Positions 1-7,446 of a DNA stretch of 13,075 nucleotides are shown here, one piece after another (the stretch's first letter is position 1; the number at the start of each line of letters is the position of its first letter). A program made the position numbers and the translations under genes. The notes under the pieces were generated by a model. It made no database searches. It had not been told where the DNA came from and worked only from the letters and a program-made list of their open reading frames with translations. Origin of the DNA: JAICLV01 sp036380925 (lineage in GTDB: Bacteria > Actinomycetota > Actinomycetes > Acidothermales > Acidothermaceae); NCBI GenBank assembly GCA_036380925.1, contig DASVDW010000039.1, positions 1-13,075 of the forward strand, given 5' to 3'.

Positions 1-1181
1 GAGTCGGCTCTCGCCGCCCGGCCGGCGGCGACAACGGCGTCGGCGTAGCGCCCCGCCGCGAGGGAGCTTCGCGCCGACTCGATGTGATCGGCCGCGCTCG
101 CGCCCGCGTCGCGACGTTGCGTCGGGATGTCCGTGCGCCGCCGTCCGTTGTCTTGTTTCTTCTGGACGGCGCCCTTCGGGATGCGCGGCCACTCAGGCGG
201 CAGCGGCTCGCCCTTCGGCAGCTTCACCACCCGACCTGAATCGGAGTCCTTTGCACGCCGGTCACCGCGATTTCGCCGCTCAGACAGCAAGATCGGCGCG
301 TCCCCCTCCTCGGTGCGCCGCTCCGGCAGCACCCCGCGGCGGTCCGGGTGGTCGTCACGGCGGTACACGAAAGCGTCTCCGAGCGGCACCAACGTGAACG
401 CGTCGCTCATCTGCCACAGCGTCTCCGAGTGACCGAGGAAGAGATAGCCGCCGTTGCGCAGCACGGCGTGGAACCGGCCCATCAGCTCTTTAGTGGTGGC
501 CCGGTTGAAGTAAATGGTCACGTTGCGGCACAGCACGAGGTCGACCTCGCCGGGCTCGAACGGCGGCGCCTCCGTGACCAGGTTGTGCAACCTCAGTTCG
601 ACAAGGTCGCGCACGTCGTCTCGAACCAGGTAGTTGTCGCCGACCAGGGTGAACCAGCGTGCGAGGTCGACCGGCTCGGCCATCTGCACCGCGCGCGCGC
701 CATAGCTGGCCTGCTCCGCGATCCGCAGCGCGTTCGCGGAGACATCGGTGCCCAGAACACGCACGTGCTCGCGAGTGGCCATCGGCAACAGCTCGCGAAC
801 CAGCATCGCGACGCTGTATGGCTCCTCACCCGTCGAGCAGCCGGCGCTCCAGATGTTCACCGGACGGTCCGTGACAACCGCCCGCCGGATCAGCTCCGGC
901 AACACGTGCTGGCGCAACGCCCGAATCTGCGGTGGGTTGCGGAAGAAATGGGTCTCTTGAATGGTCACTTCGTCGATCAGCCGCTGCCGCTCGACGACGC
1001 CGCCCGGGCTGGCCACCAACGCGAGATACGCCGCCACCGACTGCGAGCCGGTGGCCTCGACCCGAGTCATCACCGAGAAGTTGAGCGACTCGCGGCGAGT
1101 CTCGTCGTGCACCAAACCCGCAGCCTTTTCCAGAATGCGCCGGACGAGGTCGAACTCCTCGTCGGTCATCGGCCGGCTCAC
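1..1181 (-). CDS. cheR: CheR-type chemoreceptor glutamate methyltransferase with TPR-like tail (3' end outside window)
   Basis: CheR transfers methyl groups from S-adenosylmethionine to glutamates of chemoreceptors in the cytoplasm, opposing CheB. About 393 residues are visible and no stop is reached at the left edge. Counting from the GTG at 1181: an N-terminal helical region; the ETHFFRN signature at about 76-82; the SAM-binding stretch SAGCSTGEEPYS at 112-123; an acidic residue in LGTD (Asp146); and LCRN at 217-220 followed by an IYF motif. The methyltransferase fold ends near residue 274. A charged, probably disordered linker of about 90 residues follows, then the beginning of a TPR-like helix pair (DHIESARSSLAAGRYADAV) cut by the window edge. 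CheR with C-terminal TPRs is a known architecture, as in FrzF. The GTG at 1181 overlaps the cheB stop as GTGA. The ATG at 1169 is an equally plausible start, and neither has a clear Shine-Dalgarno sequence. Family call is firm; the start is uncertain. Confidence 0.93.
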   Translation of the reverse strand, partial: MSRPMTDEEFDLVRRILEKAAGLVHDETRRESLNFSVMTRVEATGSQSVAAYLALVASPGGVVERQRLIDEVTIQETHFFRNPPQIRALRQHVLPELIRRAVVTDRPVNIWSAGCSTGEEPYSVAMLVRELLPMATREHVRVLGTDVSANALRIAEQASYGARAVQMAEPVDLARWFTLVGDNYLVRDDVRDLVELRLHNLVTEAPPFEPGEVDLVLCRNVTIYFNRATTKELMGRFHAVLRNGGYLFLGHSETLWQMSDAFTLVPLGDAFVYRRDDHPDRRGVLPERRTEEGDAPILLSERRNRGDRRAKDSDSGRVVKLPKGEPLPPEWPRIPKGAVQKKQDNGRRRTDIPTQRRDAGASAADHIESARSSLAAGRYADAVVAAGRAARAD

Positions 1182-2365
1182 GAGTCGCCGCCGACGGGTT
1201 CGGCGGCGAACGGGTCGCCGCGCACGATCGCCACCAGCGCCCTGGCGATTTCCGACAACGGCAGCGTCCGCTGCACGGCTCCGGCGGCGGCCGCCGCACC
1301 CGGCATTCCCCAGACCGCGCTGGACTCCTCGTCTTGCCCGATGGTGATGGCGCCGGCGTCGCGCATCGCCTTCAATCCGCAGGCGCCGTCGCGGCCCATG
1401 CCGGTAAGCAGCACGCCGATGGCGCGGGGACCGACGCTCGCGGCCACGCTGTTGAACGTGGCGTCAACACCAGGAACGTGGAATTGGGTGGGCGGCGGCG
1501 GCTCGATGGAGATCCGCATCCGCTCATGCACGATCAGATTGCGGGCCCCCGGCGCCAGGGTGACCGTCTGCGGCTGCAACCGCATCCCGGCCGTCCCCAC
1601 CACGACCGGAAGCGCGCACAAACCGTCCAGCCAACCGGCCAGGCCGTCGATGAAGCCGTCCGCCATGTGCTGCACCACGACCACGGCCGGTGTGAAGTCT
1701 TCCGGAAGCGCTCCGAGCACATGGGCGAGCGCCTGCGGGCCGCCGGTCGAGGTGCCGATGGCCACCAGGTCGACGGCGCCTTCTCGCGCCACCGGCAATG
1801 GTCGCCCGCCCAGCGCGGCCAACCGTTCGGGCACGACCGGCACGAACCCCCGGCTTTTCAACTTGCCGCGCGGATGGGTGATCACCCGCACCCGGGCGGC
1901 CACCCGCACCCCGCGGCGAAGGGCGTCAGCGTAAGCCGCCCGATCGTCCTCGCCCGCGCCCGGGCCCTTCGCGTTCGGGCGGGCGACCACGTCGACCGCG
2001 CCCGCCGCCAGCGCTTGGGCGGCCCGCTCCGCGTCGCCTTCGGCGGAGCACACCAGGATGGGGGTCGGGACGCTCGCCATGATCCGCTCAACGATCTCGA
2101 TGGCGTTGGCGCCGGGCAAGTCGAGGTCGAGGACGACGACCGACGGCCGCAGTCGCTCCACGAGCGCGAGCGCGTCGCGCCCGGTGCGGGCCTCCCCGAC
2201 GACGTCGAGGCCGGCTTCGGCGTCGATCGCGGTGCGCATGAAGCGGCGCTCGACGCCTGAGTCGTGGACCAGGACGACGCTCACCACCGGGTGGTCCCCG
2301 GCGGGGGAAGGCGAGGTCGCGGCATTGGCAGGGGACGCCGAAGGCGCGTTCCGCGCAACCGTCAC
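1178..2365 (-). CDS. cheB: CheB protein-glutamate methylesterase/deamidase with N-terminal receiver domain
   Basis: CheB removes methyl groups from chemoreceptor glutamates and deamidates glutamines, and is normally activated by phosphorylation of its receiver domain. The product is 395 aa from the GTG at 2365, which is preceded by GGGAG six bases upstream. Residues 1-27 are Ala/Pro/Ser-rich. The receiver (about 28-131) carries the likely phosphoacceptor Asp80, but the usual DD pair reads His34-Asp35 and the usual Lys before Pro is Arg129. After a linker of about 65 residues, the methylesterase domain (about 197-385) has all three catalytic residues: Ser206 in GTSTGGP, His233 in VQHM and Asp326 in TGMGRDG. 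It is the first gene of a pair with cheR, joined by a possible GTGA overlap. The frame stays open upstream to about 3328 through the mutY antisense strand, but nothing there is CheB-like. Confidence 0.95.
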   Translation of the reverse strand: MTVARNAPSASPANAATSPSPAGDHPVVSVVLVHDSGVERRFMRTAIDAEAGLDVVGEARTGRDALALVERLRPSVVVLDLDLPGANAIEIVERIMASVPTPILVCSAEGDAERAAQALAAGAVDVVARPNAKGPGAGEDDRAAYADALRRGVRVAARVRVITHPRGKLKSRGFVPVVPERLAALGGRPLPVAREGAVDLVAIGTSTGGPQALAHVLGALPEDFTPAVVVVQHMADGFIDGLAGWLDGLCALPVVVGTAGMRLQPQTVTLAPGARNLIVHERMRISIEPPPPTQFHVPGVDATFNSVAASVGPRAIGVLLTGMGRDGACGLKAMRDAGAITIGQDEESSAVWGMPGAAAAAGAVQRTLPLSEIARALVAIVRGDPFAAEPVGGDS

Positions 2366-2371
2366 GTCGCA

Positions 2372-2376
2372 CTCCC
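2372..2376 (-). promoter_or_regulatory. Ribosome binding site of cheB
   Basis: The minus strand reads GGGAG, six bases before the GTG at 2365. This decides the start against the long upstream open frame and against the GTG codons near 2284, which would begin directly at the receiver domain but lack a comparable site. Confidence 0.6.
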
Positions 2377-2385
2377 TGCGTCCTT

Positions 2386-2399
2386 TAGGCACCTGCCTA
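2386..2399. repeat. 14-bp palindrome, TAGGCA-CC-TGCCTA, between cheB and mutY
   Basis: The six-base arms are perfect with a two-base centre, which suits a dimeric regulator. It lies 21 bp upstream of the cheB start and 44 bp upstream of the mutY start. The right half with its flank (TGCCTACCTGTCG) recurs with one mismatch upstream of clpC at 5969-5981. The dyad is seen directly; a role as operator is inference. Confidence 0.4.
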
Positions 2400-2405
2400 C
2401 CTGTC

Positions 2406-2429
2406 GTCGGAATCAGCCGGGTTCTTGAG
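2406..2429 (-). promoter_or_regulatory. Possible flagellar sigma (FliA/sigma-28-like) promoter for cheB
   Basis: The minus strand reads CTCA, 14 bases, then TCCGAC. This resembles the CTCA-N15-17-GCCGAA form I recall for FliA-family promoters of motile actinomycetes, but has one base less spacing and two mismatches in the -10 element. It would give a leader of roughly 30 nt to the cheB GTG. The match is partial and read by eye. Confidence 0.25.
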
Positions 2430-2443
2430 GCAAACTCGGGGCC

Positions 2444-3322
2444 GTGACACCTGACCGCGGATGGCTGCTGGAGGCCGTCACCAGCTGGTACGGCGGGGCC
2501 GCCCGCGACCTGCCATGGCGACGCCCGGACGCCACCCCGTGGGCGGTGCTGGTCAGCGAGGTGATGCTGCAGCAGACGCCGGTGTCGCGCGTGCTCCCGG
2601 CCTACGCGGCGTGGCTGGCCCGCTGGCCGACGCCGTCCGACCTCGCTCGCTGCGCGCCCGGCGACGCGGTGCGCGCCTGGGACCGCCTCGGCTACCCGCG
2701 GCGCGCGCTGCGGCTGCACGCCGCGGCGAGCGCGATGGTCGAGCGGCACGGCGGCTCGGTCCCGTCGTCCTACGTCGAGCTGCGCGAACTGCCGGGCGTC
2801 GGCGACTACACCGCGGCGGCGGTCGCCGCGTTCGCGTTCGGACGACGCCACGTCGTGCTCGACACCAACGTGCGGCGCGTGCTCGGCCGCGCTTTGAGCG
2901 GGGTCGCGACGCCGGGCCGGTCGGTCACCGTCGCCGAGCGGTCCCTCGCCGAGTCGTGTTTGCCGGACGACGGGCGGGTCGCGGCGCGACTTTCCGTCGG
3001 GCTCATGGAGCTGGGGGCGCTGCGCTGCCGGGCCCGCGACCCGCGGTGCGACGAATGCCCGCTCGCCGCGGCCTGCGCGTGGCGGCTCGCCGGCGCCCCT
3101 GCCAACGGCGTCCGTCGTCCGACCCAGCAGTACGACGGAACCGACCGGCAGGCGCGCGGCCGGCTGCTCGCCGTCCTTCGCGACAGCGGCCGGCCGGTGA
3201 CCCGGCGACGGCTCGACGCGGCCTGGCCGGACGCCGTCCAACGCATGCGCGCGCTCGACGGGCTGGTGGCCGACGGGCTCGTCGAGCCGCTGCCGCGCGG
3301 TCGCTTCCGGCTGCCGGCGTGA
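2444..3322 (+). CDS. mutY: A/G-specific adenine DNA glycosylase MutY
   Basis: MutY removes adenine mispaired with 8-oxoguanine in base excision repair. The product is 292 aa from the GTG at 2444. The catalytic Glu39 lies in SEVMLQQT. The helix-hairpin-helix is ELPGVGDYTAAAVAAFAFG at about 115-133, with catalytic Asp140 in VVLDTNVRR. Four cysteines (195, 202, 205, 211) are spaced C-x6-C-x2-C-x5-C and should bind a [4Fe-4S] cluster. The last 70 residues are short, and there is no recognisable full MutT-like 8-oxoG recognition domain as in the about 350-aa E. coli protein; short forms are common in actinobacteria. It is the only plus-strand gene here, divergent from cheB and convergent with clpC. 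The ribosome binding site is weak. Confidence 0.96.
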   Translation: MTPDRGWLLEAVTSWYGGAARDLPWRRPDATPWAVLVSEVMLQQTPVSRVLPAYAAWLARWPTPSDLARCAPGDAVRAWDRLGYPRRALRLHAAASAMVERHGGSVPSSYVELRELPGVGDYTAAAVAAFAFGRRHVVLDTNVRRVLGRALSGVATPGRSVTVAERSLAESCLPDDGRVAARLSVGLMELGALRCRARDPRCDECPLAAACAWRLAGAPANGVRRPTQQYDGTDRQARGRLLAVLRDSGRPVTRRRLDAAWPDAVQRMRALDGLVADGLVEPLPRGRFRLPA

Positions 3323-3334
3323 CGGCATGCGAAA

Positions 3335-3362
3335 GGGCCGGGCGCCTGTCGGCGCCCGGCCC
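3335..3362. terminator. Strong hairpin between convergent mutY and clpC, probable bidirectional terminator
   Basis: The arms GGGCCGGGCGCC and GGCGCCCGGCCC are perfect complements of 12 bp with a TGTC loop. The hairpin starts 12 bases after the mutY stop and lies 19 bases beyond the clpC stop. An AAA run precedes it on the plus strand, giving a short U run for clpC transcripts. Its position between two convergent ends supports use in both directions. Confidence 0.85.
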
Positions 3363-3381
3363 CTCGTCGTCCGATCTGTGG

Positions 3382-5919
<2,538 letters not shown>

Positions 5920-5927
5920 CGCTCTCG

Positions 5928-5933
5928 CTCCTC
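5928..5933 (-). promoter_or_regulatory. Ribosome binding site of clpC
   Basis: The minus strand reads GAGGAG, eight bases before the ATG at 5919. This is a good Shine-Dalgarno match, and it fixes the start at the conserved MFERFTDRARR N terminus. Confidence 0.75.
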
Positions 5934-5982
5934 GTGGTCGGCCGGCTCGGCTGTTCGCAACGCCGACGTGCCTACCTTTCGC

Positions 5983-6003
5983 ATGCTATCCCCGCGAACG
6001 GGG
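5983..6003 (-). promoter_or_regulatory. Candidate clpC promoter element: TAGCAT -10 box next to a GC-rich dyad
   Basis: On the minus strand TAGCAT (5983-5988) fits the TANNNT -10 pattern and would give a leader of roughly 55 nt. No matching -35 is seen. Immediately upstream is a perfect five-base dyad CCCCG-CGAA-CGGGG (5990-6003) that could be an operator. Part of it, CCCCGCGAAC, recurs in the lsr2 leader. Confidence 0.3.
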
Positions 6004-6336
6004 CCTACCGCGTGCCCGAAACCGTTGTCCACCCCCGTTGGTGATCCTTTCGTGATCAGCGCGACTCGAAAGGGTGCATGCCCACACCCGCCTTGATCAA
6101 CGCGTCACTCGAAGGAACATCGGACTCGGGATCGTTCTCGCCAGAATCAGGCGAGACTTGCGCCGTTCCGCCGAACTTTTCCGGCCGCTCATTTCTTGAG
6201 TCGGACGACGGACGGTTCGCGTTCAGGGCCGGCATCTGATTTAACCTGCCCGCGGGCGCTGGTGTTCCGCCGCTTTCGGCGCAATCGCGGACGCCGTTGC
6301 GCTGCCAGCGAACAGCCGGCTCCCCTCCGCGGCACA

Positions 6337-6371
6337 CGAAGGGCCCGCCAGCGTTCCCGGCGGGCCCTTCG
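6337..6371 (-). terminator. Intrinsic terminator of lsr2
   Basis: A perfect 13-bp stem (CGAAGGGCCCGCC and GGCGGGCCCTTCG) with a nine-base loop starts about 52 bases past the lsr2 stop. There is no U tract on the lsr2 side, which is common for actinobacterial terminators. It should insulate clpC from lsr2 transcription. Confidence 0.8.
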
Positions 6372-6385
6372 AAGCGAAGGTCTCT

Positions 6386-6440
6386 AGTGCGCCGCCTCGG
6401 CAGCGCTCATTGGCACGAGGCGGTCAGTGCGCCGCCTCGT
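6386..6440. repeat. 14-bp direct repeat and competing hairpins at the lsr2 3' end
   Basis: AGTGCGCCGCCTCG occurs at 6386-6399 and again at 6426-6439. The second copy covers the last codons of lsr2 and part of its stop. Between them, ACGAGGCGG (6415-6423) is the exact complement of 6432-6440 (nine-base arms, eight-base loop holding the stop codon). Eight bases of it can instead pair with the first repeat copy (6392-6399). The copies are 40 bp apart, so the duplication is not in frame. Confidence 0.6.
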
Positions 6441-6777
6441 ACTTGGCCACGATGTCGGCCGCGATCCGGCCGCGCTCGTTGACCTTGATGCCGCGCGACT
6501 TCGCCCACGCCCGGATCTGCGCTGGCGTGGCGCCCCCCGCGCTGGCGCGGCCGCGACCGCGAGCCCGTGTCGTGGCCCGACCGGCCGGGCGCCCACGGCC
6601 ACCGCCGACTCGGCGCGCGGCGTTGACATAAACGCCCAGCGCGTCGCGCAGCTTCTTGGCGTTGCTCTTGCTGAGGTCGATCTCGTAGGTGTCGCGGCCG
6701 AGGGCGAACCGGATTGTTTCGTCTGCCGCGCTACCGTCGAGGTCGTCGACGAAGGTCACCTGAACCTTTTGCGCCAC
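6424..6777 (-). CDS. lsr2: Lsr2 family nucleoid-associated protein (H-NS-like silencer)
   Basis: Lsr2 bridges DNA and represses AT-rich, often acquired, genes. The product is 117 aa. The dimerisation domain (about 1-57) begins MAQKVQVTFVDDLDG and contains YEIDLSKSNAKKLRDALG. A long basic linker (about 57-83) follows, then the DNA-binding domain (about 84-117) with IRAWAKSRGIKVNERGRI, where Arg102-Gly103-Arg104 is the family's minor-groove RGR. The start is the GTG at 6777, because AAAGGA sits six bases before it and MAQKV is the family N terminus. The GTG at 6792 lies just upstream of that site and would add MKGHT. The linker also has RGRP (61-64) and a second RGRGR cluster, more AT-hook-like than I expect for the family. 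Flanked by its own terminator and an AT-rich leader, it is probably a separate unit. Confidence 0.96.
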   Translation of the reverse strand: MAQKVQVTFVDDLDGSAADETIRFALGRDTYEIDLSKSNAKKLRDALGVYVNAARRVGGGRGRPAGRATTRARGRGRASAGGATPAQIRAWAKSRGIKVNERGRIAADIVAKYEAAH

Positions 6778-6905
6778 GGTGTGTCCTTTCACTAAGCCTT
6801 GTTCGCGGGGTGATCGAAAGCCAACCGGATATCCGCGATAAATGCAAATACGAAGTGCGTCACATCACAGTTTCACGTTCAACTCAAGCTTAGTGCACCA
6901 CTTCC
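6778..6905 (-). promoter_or_regulatory. lsr2 leader and probable promoter region
   Basis: This 128-bp gap lies between the acetyltransferase gene and lsr2. It is markedly richer in A and T than the rest of the window: positions 6838-6850 have 11 A/T of 13. I see no unambiguous -35/-10 pair and no strong terminator for the upstream operon. On the lsr2 strand, CCCCGCGAAC at 6801-6810 matches a sequence in the clpC leader. An AT-rich Lsr2 leader is compatible with autoregulation, which is inference. Confidence 0.45.
6784..6789 (-). promoter_or_regulatory. Ribosome binding site that fixes the lsr2 start
   Basis: The minus strand reads AAAGGA six bases before the GTG at 6777. It lies inside the frame that an upstream GTG (6792) would open, so that upstream start is unlikely. 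Confidence 0.7.
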
Positions 6906-7442
6906 TCACAGGTGAAGAAGCATCCGGGTGTTACCCAACGTGTTCGGTTTCACCCGCTCCAGATCCAGGAACTCAGCGACACCTTCATCGTAAGACCGCA
7001 GCAGTTCCTCGAACACGTCTGGCGCCACCGGAGAACCATCGATCTCGACGAATCCATGGCGGCTGAAGAACTCCACCTCAAAGGTGAGGCAGAAGACCCG
7101 CCGAACATCCAGTTCGCGCGCCGTCTCCAATAGTCGCTCAAGGATGAGGTGACCCAGCCCTCGACCGCGCATTGCCGGGTCGACCGCCAGCGTGCGCACT
7201 TCGGCCAAGTCTTCCCACATGACGTGCAGCGCACCGCAGCCGACCACGGTCGGCGCGACGGTGGAGACCAGTTCGGCCACCCAGAACTCCTGGACGTCTT
7301 CGAACAACGTCACCGTCGGCTTGTTCAGCAGCTTCCGGTCCGGTGCGTACGCGTCGACGAATCCGCGTATCGCGCGCACGTCAGATGTGCGCGCGCGACG
7401 CACGCGCGCGTCGGCGGTCACGAACTCGGCGGTGTCGGACAT
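6906..7442 (-). CDS. argA: GNAT N-acetyltransferase, probable amino-acid (glutamate) N-acetyltransferase, Rv2747/ArgA type
   Basis: The likely reaction is acetyl-CoA plus L-glutamate to N-acetylglutamate, the first step of arginine synthesis, carried out by a stand-alone short GNAT protein. The product is 178 aa from the ATG at 7442. It shows VRRARTSDVRAIRGFVDAY near the N terminus, VGCGALHVMWEDLAEVRTL before the core, the acetyl-CoA loop RGRGLG at about 92-97, and RVFCLTFEVEFFSRHGF at 115-131. The C-terminal VAEFLDLERVKPNTLGNTRML closely resembles M. tuberculosis Rv2747 as I remember it. The start lies four bases after the lysS stop, without a good ribosome binding site, so translation is probably coupled. 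A longer start near 7496 would overlap lysS and add residues unlike the family. Family is secure; substrate is inferred by similarity. Confidence 0.85.
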   Translation of the reverse strand: MSDTAEFVTADARVRRARTSDVRAIRGFVDAYAPDRKLLNKPTVTLFEDVQEFWVAELVSTVAPTVVGCGALHVMWEDLAEVRTLAVDPAMRGRGLGHLILERLLETARELDVRRVFCLTFEVEFFSRHGFVEIDGSPVAPDVFEELLRSYDEGVAEFLDLERVKPNTLGNTRMLLHL

Positions 7443-7446
7443 GCCG

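Larger units (their letters stand above)
2366..2443. promoter_or_regulatory. Divergent promoter region between cheB and mutY
   Basis: This 78-bp gap separates the divergent starts of cheB (GTG at 2365) and mutY (GTG at 2444), so both promoters should lie here or inside the opposing gene. No clean TANNNT -10 box is obvious on either strand. mutY has only a weak G-rich stretch just before its GTG. The region contains a perfect 14-bp palindrome and, on the minus strand, a possible flagellar-type promoter, both listed separately. Confidence 0.5.
5920..6336. other. Non-coding region upstream of clpC
   Basis: No convincing gene is present in this 417-bp stretch, which is visibly less G+C-biased than its flanks. 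From clpC outward it holds the ribosome binding site, a possible -10 box (5983-5988), and a CCCCG-CGAA-CGGGG dyad (5990-6003). It also has a CCTTTCG/CGAAAGG inverted repeat with a 14-base loop (6046-6052 and 6067-6073) and a gapped dyad centred on CGCTGCCAGCG (6300-6310). Two copies of the heptamer GGTAGGC (minus strand) start 33 bp apart at 5970 and 6003. An 11-bp sequence occurs inverted at both ends (5948-5958 and 6308-6318). A weak 59-codon reading frame on the minus strand (6056-6235) has no recognisable relatives and is not annotated as a gene. Confidence 0.5.

Noticed and set aside
348..1934. Long plus-strand open frame (528 codons) opposite cheR and cheB
   Set aside because: Antisense frames stay open by composition in G+C-rich genes. 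The translation is Arg/Pro/His-rich with no family features, while the minus strand encodes clear CheR and CheB.
2366..3328. N-terminal extension of cheB giving a 716-aa protein
   Set aside because: The extra 321 residues are the antisense of mutY and its leader. A good ribosome binding site at 2372-2376 and the receiver domain start support 2365.
6195..6208. CTTGAGT half of an HspR (HAIR) heat-shock site
   Set aside because: The required inverted half after seven bases is absent (CGGACGG in place of ACTCAAG).
7370..7412. Alternating CG/CA-rich run that might be a Z-DNA or repeat element
   Set aside because: It encodes the conserved Arg-rich VRRARTSDVRA segment of the acetyltransferase, so codon composition explains it.
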